Part shown: positions 10,937 through 20,894 of the stretch, in pieces
How the letters are laid out: every line of letters begins with the position of its first letter
Position numbering within the stretch: position 1 is the first letter of the stretch
Assembly: GCA_001910725.1 (NCBI GenBank)
Contig: MJGA01000035.1
Span: forward strand, 62,001-126,000
DNA: 64,000 nucleotides
DNA from: Phanerodontia chrysosporium
Taxonomy: Eukaryota > Basidiomycota > Agaricomycetes > Polyporales > Phanerochaetaceae
Direction: 5' to 3'
The notes under the pieces: generated by a model
Database searches by the model: none
Told to the model about the DNA's origin: nothing
What the model saw: only the letters and a program-made list of their open reading frames with translations
Translations under genes and position numbers: made by a program

Positions 10937-12829
10937 ATGGCGTACAAAGACCCCCCTACCACCGTCACTTCCACCACATACACGCACGTCATCTCCGTCA
11001 TGCCTGCCTGCGGGAAGCTCGTTGCTGTCAAGCATGATGCCCGCCCTATCTACATCCGTGCTAGCACCTCGTTCATTCTGGGACGGGATCCATCACGCGT
11101 GAACCACGTCTTGTACAACCGAACCATCAGTGCGTCCCCTTCGATTAGGATGCAAACCATATCGAAGGTCTAATCACGAGCAGGCGGCCAACACTGCAAG
11201 TTCATCACCAGTCAGAACGATCAAGCTTACATCGTACACGTACAAGACTTGTCAAGAAACGGAACCTTGGTGAGCGCAATCTGCATGTACATCCAGCTTG
11301 ACTCATTGGTCTGTGCGCAGGTTAACGGGGTATACATACCTGATCGCGCATCTGTTCAGCTGGTCAATGGGAGTCAGATACAGATCGGTGCCCTCGGTAA
11401 GTAACCACCGCCTTTACGGTTGCTTCTTTTGCGCTCATATGGTACAGCTTACACCTTTCATTACCTCGTCTACGGCACGGTAAGTCAAGGATATATGACT
11501 ACGTAACGCTTAACTGACCTGAGAAGTTCGAGTGCCAGTATGAGCTCGGTCCGCGGTGAGTAAAACATCCACACTCGCCAGTCGAGATGCTCATGACGCG
11601 TTCGGAGGCTGGGTAAAGGCGCTTTCGGCGAAGTTTGCCGTGCGCAGAAACGCTTCGAATCAGTCCGCTACGCCGTGAAGTTCATGCCGAAGAACCATCA
11701 AGAAGTTGTGGAAAAAGAGCGAGCAGTCATGAGGGACTCGAACCATGTGAGCGTCCCAAATCAACACGTCTGCAGTCTCCTCAGCCTCAGACGTTTTTAG
11801 GCCAATCTTGTCCGGTTCATTCACATGGTGGTCACAGACACCCATCTTGGTGAGACGGTGTCGTTTGAGGTATCTTGTGAGAGCTCATCTCCGGGTCTGG
11901 ATCCCAGGTCTCGTGATGGAGCTGGCGGAGTTTGGTAGTCTCCAGCAGTTTATCAGACAAGTCGTGCTTTGTGAGTGTCGCTTCGCAGTCAATAGTTTCT
12001 TGCTGACGCTGACCGAGTATTCAGCGGAGGAGGAAATCGTGTCTGTTTCTAGCCAGCTCTGTGAAGGCCTTCGATACCTGCATGACCGAGGACTAGTGCA
12101 TCGTGACATCAAACCAGACGTGCGCCTTGACTGTTGACCACGCCCGGTTTCAAGCTGACGATTCTTCGTCCAGAACGTCCTCGTGTTCAACGACAGGCCA
12201 ATCCTTGTAAAGATCGGAGATTTTGGCCTTACCAAGATTATTAGCGGAGACAGCGTCTGTCAGGTATGCGCATCGTCCCGTTGGCTGACAACGTATCGTA
12301 TCTGACATCCTGGGCGGAAGACTCGCTGCGGAACTCCTGTCTACATTGCGCCAGAGGTTGTACAGGCCGGACTGACCGGGAAAGACCACTATGACCAGAA
12401 GTCGGACGCCTGGTCTCTCGGATGCGTAATCTATACCATGTGGGCTAATGTATGTTCTGCTCTCGATGCACTCTCAACGTAACACGATCCAGGATTGCCG
12501 GACGTGCTCCGTTCCGACCAGCGGAGGTCAACGTTCTACTCGGAGTTGATCGGCGTCAACCAACCTTCACCAGGCTCCCGGACGGCTGCAGTACAGGCGG
12601 TACGTTGTCTCTTAGACTGTGCAGGTCGACCGCTCAACACCTGTACCTAGCTTTGGATGTGCTGTCGAAGCTCCTCGTCCTCGATCCAAGCAATCGAGCA
12701 TCTGTTGCTCAGATAGCGTGCCATCCTTGGCTCACTGGCGATGAGTCAACCGTAGTGCCTTCAGAGAAGGCAGTAGAGGACATGATCTATCGATCTCTTT
12801 CGAGTCATGCAACGCTTGTAGGGGAGTAG
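10937..12829 (+). CDS. FHA-domain Ser/Thr protein kinase, Chk2/Rad53-like (copy 1)
   Basis: Multi-exon gene. The start is taken at ATG 10937. The FHA domain spans the first exons: [20 protein letters not shown], then after a 54-nt intron (11130-11183) QHCKF and QDLSRNGTL, then after an intron ending at 11320 VNGVYIP and [11 protein letters not shown] domains bind phosphothreonine. The kinase domain follows: P-loop GKGAFGEV (about 11611), AVKF lysine, a front-lobe stretch, catalytic loop HRDIKPD (about 12098), DFG in [20 protein letters not shown], and [13 protein letters not shown]. The C-terminal lobe ends with [20 protein letters not shown] before a TAG at 12827. All catalytic residues are present. 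An FHA before a kinase is the order of DNA-damage checkpoint kinases of the Chk2 group. A role in checkpoint signalling is inferred only. Some exon joins around 12450-12650 are uncertain. Confidence 0.8.
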
Positions 12830-13190
12830 ACGAAGTTGTGCAGGTATCCTATCTATACATGTATTGAATCAATCCAGGTCTTGGCTGATCCGGCAACGGT
12901 AGTGTCACATCAGTCTCGAGAGTCGCAACGCAGCAATTGGACGACAATGAATTGAGCTCTATTACTTAGCTCTTCCCGGAGGGCACTTCCCCTTGCTGTG
13001 AGAGCTTGCGAGCGCACACTTTCCGACTTTCCCGAACGGCTTTAGCGTCCTTGGGTGGAACATGATGTGAGGGTGAGGCCGCTTATGATTGCCTGCTTGC
13101 AAATGCGTGCCTGACACGAGCCAACAAGGCCGAAGATACCGAGTGGCGTGCGATGCTTTGTGTATTCATAAAGTCCCGGGAGCCCCTCTG
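12830..13190. other. Kinase 3' flank and orphaned promoter of the nucleoplasmin-like gene
   Basis: A CATAAAG TATA-like box near 13168-13174 sits about 15-20 bp before the retrotransposon insertion point. Across the insertion it would be about 45 bp from the ATG now at 20923. It is therefore probably the native promoter of that gene. No coding sequence is recognised. Confidence 0.45.
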
Positions 13191-13885
13191 TGTCACGGAT
13201 GTGACGGTGCTGCCCTATTTTTCGCCGATTTTTGGCTATTTTCCTCGATTAATCCAACGGGCGAGCAGCCCTCGCGCCGTCTGGAGTCCTAGCCGCCCAC
13301 ACTCAGCGCCTGGCCACTCAGCGCCAGCGCCCTGATGGCGCATCACCCCTAGACGCCAGCGCATCCCGCTGCGCGCTCAGACACTGCCCGGATCACCGGT
13401 CTGCCTTGCAACCGGTTCCCCGGATCGCCGAGGAGGCACTGTCATCCCTGATGACTCCCCTCGCCAAGACACGCCGAGCTGATCAGCCTGATGACACAGC
13501 CTCGGCCCGACGCAGCCTCGAGACACTGCCAGCTGACACAGCCTCGTGACATAGCCCCAGCACAGCCGCGCCGCGCAGCCCGCGTCGCAGCCTCGCTGGC
13601 TATGCTGAGCGCTGCCCATCAGCTTATGTAATCGTATAGCCTGCCCTAAAGGATCTGTAGTATATAAGGGTAGCTCCCCTCGCTCCTGTCCGTCATCTCG
13701 ACCTCTTGGTCAATACGGACAGGTAAGCCCAGTGTTTGTATTGTAGTTACAGTGCTAATATTATCTTGGTCAATACGGACAGCTGCATAAGTTGTGCGTC
13801 GCTGCGTGACTCGCTCCGCCGCGCCTCGTCGTCGACCTCCCCACTTGCCCTCCCTCGTGAAGCGTTGAGCCCTAGCTCCGCGACA
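13191..13885 (+). repeat. 5' LTR (695 bp)
   Basis: Compared by eye with 20200-20894 it shows no difference; the offset is a constant 7,009 bp. It contains a TATA box TATATAAG at 13661-13668, so transcription should start about 13690-13700. A 19-nt sequence starting TCTTGGTCAATACGG is present twice, 60 bp apart (13704-13722 and 13764-13782). Confidence 0.96.
13661..13668 (+). promoter_or_regulatory. LTR TATA box
   Basis: TATATAAG in the 5' LTR, with an identical copy at 20670-20677 in the 3' LTR. It is the only strong TATA in the LTR and would separate U3 from R about 30 bp downstream. Confidence 0.7.
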
Positions 13886-14039
13886 TTAGGTCGAGATCTT
13901 TTGGGTGCCCTAGGCATTTTTCCCTACCGCTCCCCCACAAATACCGTTTAAAAAAGTTTATCCCCACCGTTTAAAGCGAGTACGTCGTAGTCGAGCAGCC
14001 TGCTCACTCCGTACACGTTGCTAAGGTCCTTGCTTTGCA

Positions 14040-14729
14040 GTGCCCAAAGACGTCCGGCTCAAGGACCACATCCCCCAGCGCATCTTCGACCGCCTTCAAC
14101 GTCGTCGCGAGGCCGGTAACCCCGTCGAGTGGACGGACCGCAAAGTCAAGGCGGTCGTCAAATACGTGTCCACGCTCCCCCAACCTCCGCCCTCTGTCCC
14201 CTCCATCAACTGGACTGCCGTTCGCGAGGCTCGTGAAGCCGAACAACGCGTAGGCAACCGCATCCGAGAGCAGCGCCAACGAGAGGCGCAAGAAGCCCAG
14301 GCCGCCGTAGCCGCCTCCTCCTCCAAGCTCAGTTTGGCAGAGCGCCTCAGCGCCGCCCCGACGTACGAGCCCATCGCCCGCAAGCCCATCGGCATCGATA
14401 TCCCGAAGTACTCCCCTACCGACCTCGTCGGCATCTTCACGCCCAAGCTCGACGCCACCATCAAGCGTCTCAAGGCCGTCGAGGAAGTCGACCAGCTCCA
14501 CATCGTCAACAGCGACCACGCCCACCACTTCCATCTCCTGCTCGAGCGACTTCGCCAGATCCGCGCCGAGCTCAGCCGCCTCGCCCCCACCATCACGTTT
14601 AAGGAGTGGCACCAATACGAGCTCGGTCTCGCTCAAATTGGTGACATTCCGTTCATCGGTTTAAGGCGAAACTTCCGCCGTATCGTAGGGCAGCTGAACA
14701 TTGTGTACGAGGCTGGTTATTTTGATTAG
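14040..14729 (+). CDS. Retrotransposon ORF upstream of gag (229 codons)
   Basis: An open frame from 14040 to a TAG at 14727. It begins with GTG directly after TTTGCAG, so the true initiator may lie in an upstream spliced exon (an A before the TG would make ATG). The product is highly charged and helical, with EAREAEQRVGNRIREQ and a C-terminal part FKEWHQYELGLAQIGD. It resembles no protease, nucleocapsid or enzyme I know. It is in the same frame as gag, and the frame is open on both sides of the single TAG. It could be a separate accessory protein, or an N-terminal extension of Gag produced by read-through, splicing or reversion of a nonsense change. Confidence 0.6.
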   Translation: MPKDVRLKDHIPQRIFDRLQRRREAGNPVEWTDRKVKAVVKYVSTLPQPPPSVPSINWTAVREAREAEQRVGNRIREQRQREAQEAQAAVAASSSKLSLAERLSAAPTYEPIARKPIGIDIPKYSPTDLVGIFTPKLDATIKRLKAVEEVDQLHIVNSDHAHHFHLLLERLRQIRAELSRLAPTITFKEWHQYELGLAQIGDIPFIGLRRNFRRIVGQLNIVYEAGYFD

Positions 14730-15158
14730 TTTATAAATACATCTTCTGTCGCTCTGGATTTCGACTGTTCGAATTGTCCGCACTTCTTCGGGCGAACCAC
14801 AGAGAACGGCGTCACTCTTCCCGCTGATCTCCACGTCGAAGAAAACAACGGGTCTCGAGAAGCCAGGGAGTGCAGTCAGCAGCCCTGCCCTTATCGAGAA
14901 ACTGCCCCTCCGCTACTCCCGGTTCCGCCTAGCGACCGAGAAACACAGTTCGAACGCCCTCATTTCGCGCAACGGCTAGAATTCGCCCGCGCCTCTGCCA
15001 CCACTCCGAATACTCCCGATCACAGTCCCCCGGACAGCAGCCACCACTCGTCTCCCGAGACATCGCTCGGCTCCGTCCTCTCCGACCACGAACCTGCTCC
15101 CTCGCCGTTTAATCTCTCTCGCGCTCACTCCGGAGCCAACACTCCCCGTCCCCCCAAC
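14730..15158 (+). other. Open linker between extra ORF and gag ATG
   Basis: This stretch has no stop in the gag frame from just after the TAG at 14727 to the gag ATG at 15159. Its translation is Ser/Pro/His-rich and looks disordered, as in Gag linkers. A TATAAATAC at 14732-14740 could be chance or an internal promoter. Confidence 0.5.
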
Positions 15159-16409
15159 ATGTCGAGCACTCCCGGTGGAGCGCCGCCCGGCCCGGCGCCT
15201 CTCGACCCCGTCTCCGCTGCGCTCCTGCAAATGGCCCAGGCGATGACGCAGCTCACCAACACGGTCAACACTCTGGCCCAGGCCATCGGTAACAATCACA
15301 CAACGGTCAACGCCACGGTTAACACGAACAAGGAGCTGCCCTTCGTCGAGAAGCCCGTCCCGTTCAAAGGGAAAGGTTCGGACACGGCCCGTCTCTTCCG
15401 CGCCGCCTATCGCATCTACGCCGACGGACAACCGGAGAAATTTGGCAAGCGCGACGTCGATGGTAACCTCCAGCGAGACCCCGACTCTGGCAAGATCTTG
15501 GTAGATGGTCAGAAGTGGATCGTCGGCGCCCTCTCCTTCATGCAGGACGAGGCGGCTGAATGGGCACGGCAGTACATCGAACAGGCGGCAGACGGTGTTC
15601 AGATATTCGACGGCTCTCGCGCCACGTTTTGGGAAGCGTTCAAGAACCGGTTCGAGCCCGTCGACGAGAAGGCCGAGGCCCTCAGCAAGCTGCAGGCATG
15701 CACGCAAGGCAATCGTCGGTTCGCGGAGTTCTTCGCGGAGTTCCAAGCCCTCGCCGGCCGCACGAAGCTCACCCCGGAGGACCTGGCAGCCCGGCTACGG
15801 ACGAAGTTCAACAAGGACTACCTCGAGCGGATCTCATACATGGTCAACCCCGCTACTGGCAAAGGTCCCGAGACGTACGACGAGCTCAAGAACGCGGGTT
15901 TCGCTGTCGACCGGTCGAAGGACAAGCTCTCGCAAGACCTCCTGGCACAGCAAGGCAAGACGTCCTCAACTCCGGCTAGCTCGTCAGCGCGCGCTTTCCG
16001 CGACCCGAACGCGATGGACATAGACGCCGCGAACATCGACGAGCTGTTTAAGGGTCTCACCGGCACGGATCTTAAGCGCCAGTTCGACGCCGTCATGAAG
16101 GATCGCTGCAAGGTCTGTGGCTCGAAGTCCCACAAGTCCACGGACCCCGTTCACCGTGATTCGGTCTGCAACCACTGCGGCAAGAAAGGTCACTGGTCCC
16201 GCGTCTGTCGTGCCCGCCTCGAGGGCAAGCCAAAAACCGCCCCTGCTACCGCCGCCGTTCGCGCCTCGTCTTCGGATACCTCGTCACAGGACTCCTCGTC
16301 TCCGGCCTCCTCGTCTTCTGGCAGCTCGTCTGACGACCAAGCCGCCGCGCTCGCCGCCCTCCGTGATCAGCTGGCTCTGATACAAAAGCAGCTCGGGGGT
16401 TTTGCTTAA
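15159..16409 (+). CDS. gag: Gag polyprotein with CCHC zinc knuckle
   Basis: 416 codons from ATG 15159. The N-terminus is Pro-rich, followed by a helical segment with QAMTQLTNTVNTLAQ and the retrotransposon Gag core (PVPFKGKGSDTARLF; then a helical region with FWEAFKNRFEP, the usual capsid-like fold). A nucleocapsid knuckle of the form C-x2-C-x4-H-x4-C lies around residues 330-350 (CNHCGKKGHWSRVC), preceded by a second pair CKVC. The tail is Ser-rich with a final helix. Gag assembles the cytoplasmic virus-like particle and binds element RNA. It ends with TAA at 16407, ten codons into the pol overlap region that carries a frameshift signal. No break is visible. Confidence 0.93.
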   Translation: MSSTPGGAPPGPAPLDPVSAALLQMAQAMTQLTNTVNTLAQAIGNNHTTVNATVNTNKELPFVEKPVPFKGKGSDTARLFRAAYRIYADGQPEKFGKRDVDGNLQRDPDSGKILVDGQKWIVGALSFMQDEAAEWARQYIEQAADGVQIFDGSRATFWEAFKNRFEPVDEKAEALSKLQACTQGNRRFAEFFAEFQALAGRTKLTPEDLAARLRTKFNKDYLERISYMVNPATGKGPETYDELKNAGFAVDRSKDKLSQDLLAQQGKTSSTPASSSARAFRDPNAMDIDAANIDELFKGLTGTDLKRQFDAVMKDRCKVCGSKSHKSTDPVHRDSVCNHCGKKGHWSRVCRARLEGKPKTAPATAAVRASSSDTSSQDSSSPASSSSGSSSDDQAAALAALRDQLALIQKQLGGFA

Positions 16410-19400
16410 GGGGCCGGAGTGACGCCGCATCGTCGGTCCCCGTTTTGTCAAGCCCGGATTCAACTCCGGCGCCTTCGCTAGAACCGCAGGACATTTCTGA
16501 CACCATCCGCTCGTGTACTATATCAGTGTTAGATCCGTTTTCGAATCATTACCGTGTACCAGTAAAGCTCACCGGAATCAATAAAACTATTCGCACTCCC
16601 GCAATGATTGACTCCGGTGCGACCTCGCTGTTCATCCACGAGGATTTCTGTAAGCAGCACAGGATCCTCACGGTACCGCTCAAGAAGGAGATCACACTGT
16701 ACAACATCGACGGAACTAAGAATGAAGCAGGGTCTATCACACGCCGTGCCAGACTCCAGCTCACTGTGGGTTCTTACACGTTTAAGGAGGAGTTTCTTGT
16801 CACGAACATTGGTCCCGAGAACGTCATCCTCGGACTTCCGTGGCTCAAGAAATGGAACCCGAACATCGACTGGGAAACGGGTGATGTCCAGTTTCAGCTC
16901 CGCGGCGGAGCTGAGGACACCCCGGTTTTCGGCATCCATCAGATTGACGCTAATCGCTCCGAACGCCGAGAATGGCTTCGAGCAGGCATTGTCGAGGACG
17001 CCAAGGACGAAGTCTGGATCCTCGCCGGTTACACTTACTCGCAAGCGATCGCTGTCGAAGCCAATCGCGAGAAGTACGCCAAGACGTTCGAAGAGCTGGT
17101 CCCCAAGGAGTACCACCGACACAAGAAGGTGTTCTCTGAAGAGGAATCGCACCGCCTTCCGAAACATCAGCCCTGGGATCACGCGATAGATCTCGTTCCG
17201 GATGCTCCGGCCTCGATCAAATCGAAAGTTTATCCCATGTCCCCGATCGAGAACGAAGAACTACAGCGGTTCATCGACGACGCACTCGCCAAGGGCTATA
17301 TCGTCCCCAGCAAGTCTCCGATCGCTTCCCCTGTCTTCTTCATCAAGAAAAAGGACGGCAAGCTCCGGTTCATTCAGGATTACCGCAAGCTCAACGACAT
17401 CACCGTGAAGAATCGCTACCCCCTTCCGCTCGCCTCCGACATCATCGGGAAGCTCCAGGGCGCTAAAATCTTCACCAAGTTCGACGTCCGTTGGGGCTAC
17501 AACAACGTCCGGATTAAGGAAGGTGACGAGTGGAAAGCCGCCTTCGTCACCAACCGTGGTCTCTTCGAGCCCAGAGTCATGTACTTCGGTCTGTGCAACA
17601 GCCCTGCCACGTTTCAGGCCCTCATGAACCACATCTTCGCCGACCTCATCGCCGAAAGCAAGGTCGCAGTCTACCTCGACGACATCCTCATCTGGTCGAA
17701 CGATCTTGCTTCGCATCGGAAGATTGTTCACGAGGTCCTGGCACGCCTCGCCAAGTACGATCTGTACCTTCGGCCCGAGAAGTGCGAGTTCGAGCGCTCA
17801 GAGATCGAGTATCTTGGGCTCCTCATCAGCGAAGGACAAGTCGGCATGGACCCCGGCAAGGTTAAGGCGGTAGCCGAGTGGCCGACCCCGAAAAACCTCA
17901 AAGACGTACGAGGCTTTGTCGGGTTCGCCAACTTTTATCGCCGCTTCATCAAGGACTTCTCAAAGATCTGCCGCCCGCTGCACGATCTGACGAAGAAGGA
18001 CACTCCGTTTAATTGGGGTCCCGCACAGGCAGAAGCCTTCGAGACGCTCAAGCGCGCTTTCACGACTCAGCCCGTGCTCGCCATGTGGAGCATTGATCGG
18101 CCAACTCGCGTCGAGACCGATGCCTCTGGCTACGCCACTGGAGGAGTCATAGCCCAACGCAACCCTGAAGATGGTCTCTGGCATCCAATCGCGTATCGCT
18201 CGCAGACCATGAGCCCCGCCGAGCGGAACTACGAGATCTGGGACCGTGAGATGCTTGCAATCATTGAAGCTCTCAAGGACTGGCGCCAGTTCCTCGAAGG
18301 TCTCCCGGAGCCTTTTGAGATCTGGACCGACCATCAGAATCTCCAGTACTGGAAGACTGCGCAGAATCTCACGCGGCGACAAGCCCGGTGGGCCTCCTAC
18401 CTCGCCGAGTACGACTTCCGCATCATCCACCGCCCCGGCAAGACCCATCTCCTCGCCGACCCGCTCTCCCGGCCTTCCTCGCTGCATGTCTCTGACGAAG
18501 AGGACAACCGCTCGCAGATAGTATTGAAGCCGGAGCTGTTTAAGATAGCCGCCACGGTAGCTTTCGCAAACCCTTCCCCCCTCGAGAAGCGCATTCGCGA
18601 CTGCTCCGAACAGGAAAAGGAAGTCGCAGACGCCCTACAGACTCTCCGGACCAAGGGGCCCCGCAAGCTGCGCAACGGCGTTCTCGAATGGGAAGAGGAC
18701 AACGGCCTTCTGTACTACCACGGGAAAGTTTATGTCCCGAACAATGCCGCGCTGCGCAACGACGTCATCAAGTCTTGCCATGACGCGCCGACCGCCGGAC
18801 ACCCTGGGAAGCACACCACTCTCGAGTTGGTCTCTCGGTACTATTGGTGGCCACGCATCTCCGCCGACGTTAGCCGCTACGTGCTCGGCTGCGATCAATG
18901 CCAACGGTACAAGTCCGCCCCGCATCCGAAAGCCACCCTACAGCCCCACGACGTCCCCTCAGGGCCTTGGGAGCACGTCGGCGTGGATCTCATCACGCAA
19001 CTCCCACGTGACGCCAAGACCAAGAAGGACTCGATCGCGGTCTACGTGGACCACTATTCGGATCAGTGCCACCTCGTGCCAGTCGACTCGACGATCACCG
19101 CTGCCGGCATGGGCGACATCCACTACACGGACATCTTTCGCCTCCACGGCCTCCCACGCAAGATCTTCTCCGATCGTGGGCCCCAGTTTGCAGCCCAGTA
19201 CATGCGAGCGCTGTACAAGCGTCTCGGCATCGCTACCGGTCTCACCACGGCATATCACCCAGAAGGTAATGGCAAGGTCGAACGCAAGAACCAGGAAGTC
19301 GAGAAATTCCTGCGTCTCTTCGTCTCTCAGCGCCAAGATGACTGGGTCGATTGGCTCCCGATGGCCGAGTTCACCCTGAACTCACACGTGTCTAGTGCTA

Positions 19401-20161
19401 CCGAGCGCACGCCCTTCGAGATTGTCTACGGCTATACACCGGACTTCACGATCCCGGCCGGCAAACACACCAAGGTTCCCGCCCTCGATGAGCGCCTAGA
19501 CCGCATGGCTCACGTTCGCAAAGAGGCCGAAGCTGCCCTGCGCCTAACCAAAGCCCGCATGAAAGAAGAGTACGAGGCCGCGAAGAAGCGCGCCCACTCC
19601 TTCAAAGTCGGCGATCAGGTTTGGCTCAGCACGAAGGACCTCAGCATCGATCAGCCCTCGCCCAAGCTCGGCCCCCGCCAGCTGGGTCCGTTTAAGGTTC
19701 TGGAAAAGATCGGCGATCTGGACTATCGGCTCGAGCTCCCGAGCTGGCTGAAAATCCACCCGGTTTTCCATGTCAACCGCCTCAGCCCGTGGCACGATCA
19801 GGGCGTCGAGAAGCCTCTGCCTCCCAAACCTGTCAAGGTTGCCGGCGAAGAAGAATACGTCGTCGAGAAAGTCCTCGACAGCCGCATATATCGCCGCCAA
19901 CTGCAGTACAAGGTCCGCTGGAAAGGCTACGGCCAAGCCGGCGACACGTGGGAAAAGGCAGACAACCTCAAGCACGCCAAGGCCCTGGTCAACAAATTCC
20001 ATCGCGAAAATCCAGAAGCGCCCCGCAAGCTCGCTGCCACCGCCTTCGAAGCCCTTGCCGCCTCTTTCCGCCCGTTCATTACCGAAGTCGACGTCTCTCT
20101 CCTTCCTGCCTCCGATCGCGCTAAAGCCGATCTTGACTGGGAGGAGGGGCGCCACATCTGA
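16367..20161 (+). CDS. pol: Pol polyprotein: protease, reverse transcriptase, RNase H, integrase, chromodomain
   Basis: Open in the -1 frame from 16367; residues here are counted from the TTG at 16445 because no ATG starts the frame. Aspartic protease: MIDSGATSLF (DSG at 56-58). Reverse transcriptase: KDGKLRFIQDYRKLND and YLDD (410-413). RNase H: TDASG (D559) and a later DHQNLQYW. Integrase: zinc motif H779, H786, C816, C819, then catalytic D848 (GVDLITQLP), D910 (SDRGPQF) and E946, giving a DX35E spacing. C-terminal chromodomain about 1136-1190 with YKVRWKGYG and DTWEKADNL. No stop or frameshift interrupts the frame. The chromodomain in such elements guides integration to histone-marked chromatin. 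Expression as Gag-Pol through the frameshift signal is inferred. Confidence 0.95.
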   Translation, partial: SAGSDTKAARGFCLRGRSDAASSVPVLSSPDSTPAPSLEPQDISDTIRSCTISVLDPFSNHYRVPVKLTGINKTIRTPAMIDSGATSLFIHEDFCKQHRILTVPLKKEITLYNIDGTKNEAGSITRRARLQLTVGSYTFKEEFLVTNIGPENVILGLPWLKKWNPNIDWETGDVQFQLRGGAEDTPVFGIHQIDANRSERREWLRAGIVEDAKDEVWILAGYTYSQAIAVEANREKYAKTFEELVPKEYHRHKKVFSEEESHRLPKHQPWDHAIDLVPDAPASIKSKVYPMSPIENEELQRFIDDALAKGYIVPSKSPIASPVFFIKKKDGKLRFIQDYRKLNDITVKNRYPLPLASDIIGKLQGAKIFTKFDVRWGYNNVRIKEGDEWKAAFVTNRGLFEPRVMYFGLCNSPATFQALMNHIFADLIAESKVAVYLDDILIWSNDLASHRKIVHEVLARLAKYDLYLRPEKCEFERSEIEYLGLLISEGQVGMDPGKVKAVAEWPTPKNLKDVRGFVGFANFYRRFIKDFSKICRPLHDLTKKDTPFNWGPAQAEAFETLKRAFTTQPVLAMWSIDRPTRVETDASGYATGGVIAQRNPEDGLWHPIAYRSQTMSPAERNYEIWDREMLAIIEALKDWRQFLEGLPEPFEIWTDHQNLQYWKTAQNLTRRQARWASYLAEYDFRIIHRPGKTHLLADPLSRPSSLHVSDEEDNRSQIVLKPELFKIAATVAFANPSPLEKRIRDCSEQEKEVADALQTLRTKGPRKLRNGVLEWEEDNGLLYYHGKVYVPNNAALRNDVIKSCHDAPTAGHPGKHTTLELVSRYYWWPRISADVSRYVLGCDQCQRYKSAPHPKATLQPHDVPSGPWEHVGVDLITQLPRDAKTKKDSIAVYVDHYSDQCHLVPVDSTITAAGMGDIHYTDIFRLHGLPRKIFSDRGPQFAAQYMRALYKRLGIATGLTTAYHPEGNGKVERKNQEVEKFLRLFVSQRQDDWVDWLPMAEFTLNSHVSSATERTPFEIVYGYTPDFTIPAGKHTKVPALDERLDRMAHVRKEAEAALRLTKARMKEEYEAAKKRAHSFKVGDQVWLSTKDLSIDQPSPKLGPRQLGPFKVLEKIGDLDYRLELPSWLKIHPVFHVNRLSPWHDQGVEKPLPPKPVKVAGEEEYVVEKVLDSRIYRRQLQYKVRWKGYGQAGDTWEKADNLKHAKALVNKFHRENPEAPRKLAATAFEALAASFRPFITEVDVSLLPASDRAKADLDWEEGRHI
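16397..16441 (+). promoter_or_regulatory. Putative -1 programmed ribosomal frameshift signal (gag/pol)
   Basis: The slippery heptamer G GGT TTT is at 16397-16403, phased correctly for gag (codons GGT, TTT). A 6-nt spacer that includes the gag TAA follows. Then comes a stem in which GGGGCCG (16410-16416) pairs with CGG-T-CCCC (16434-16441), with one bulged T. The pol frame, -1 to gag, is open from 16367. Heptamer, spacer length and stem position fit the established rules for -1 frameshifting in retroelements. I have not computed a folding energy. Confidence 0.7.
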
Positions 20162-20199
20162 CAGCCTCGCGAGGACGCTCGGTTTTAGGAAGGGGGTAA

Positions 20200-20894
20200 T
20201 GTCACGGATGTGACGGTGCTGCCCTATTTTTCGCCGATTTTTGGCTATTTTCCTCGATTAATCCAACGGGCGAGCAGCCCTCGCGCCGTCTGGAGTCCTA
20301 GCCGCCCACACTCAGCGCCTGGCCACTCAGCGCCAGCGCCCTGATGGCGCATCACCCCTAGACGCCAGCGCATCCCGCTGCGCGCTCAGACACTGCCCGG
20401 ATCACCGGTCTGCCTTGCAACCGGTTCCCCGGATCGCCGAGGAGGCACTGTCATCCCTGATGACTCCCCTCGCCAAGACACGCCGAGCTGATCAGCCTGA
20501 TGACACAGCCTCGGCCCGACGCAGCCTCGAGACACTGCCAGCTGACACAGCCTCGTGACATAGCCCCAGCACAGCCGCGCCGCGCAGCCCGCGTCGCAGC
20601 CTCGCTGGCTATGCTGAGCGCTGCCCATCAGCTTATGTAATCGTATAGCCTGCCCTAAAGGATCTGTAGTATATAAGGGTAGCTCCCCTCGCTCCTGTCC
20701 GTCATCTCGACCTCTTGGTCAATACGGACAGGTAAGCCCAGTGTTTGTATTGTAGTTACAGTGCTAATATTATCTTGGTCAATACGGACAGCTGCATAAG
20801 TTGTGCGTCGCTGCGTGACTCGCTCCGCCGCGCCTCGTCGTCGACCTCCCCACTTGCCCTCCCTCGTGAAGCGTTGAGCCCTAGCTCCGCGACA
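20200..20894 (+). repeat. 3' LTR (695 bp), adjoining the nucleoplasmin-like gene
   Basis: Visually identical to the 5' LTR. Its TATA box (20670-20677) points towards the gene starting at 20923. A donor-like GTAAGC at 20732 and an acceptor-like ACAG ending at 20791 could splice the leader. Confidence 0.96.

Larger units (their letters stand above)
13191..20894 (+). mobile_element. Ty3/Gypsy LTR retrotransposon, chromovirus type, structurally complete
   Basis: The 7,704-bp element is bounded by two 695-bp LTRs that begin TGTCAC and end GCGACA, and by the 5-bp target duplication CTCTG (13186-13190 and 20895-20899). Internal order: extra ORF (14040), gag (15159), pol with protease, reverse transcriptase, RNase H, integrase and chromodomain. 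The integrase lies after RNase H, which defines Ty3/Gypsy, and a chromodomain marks the chromovirus clade common in fungi. A purine-rich tract AGGAAGGGGG precedes the right LTR (20187-20196). I could not identify a tRNA primer-binding site after the left LTR; self-priming is known in related fungal elements but not shown here. Identical LTRs by eye and open pol indicate recent insertion and possible activity. Confidence 0.96.

Noticed and set aside
14976..15746. 256-codon minus-strand frame over gag
   Set aside because: Shadow of the gag frame; no domain and no independent start or promoter.
16445..16447. TTG 16445 as an independent pol start
   Set aside because: No ATG begins pol, while an in-phase slippery heptamer and stem offer a better explanation.
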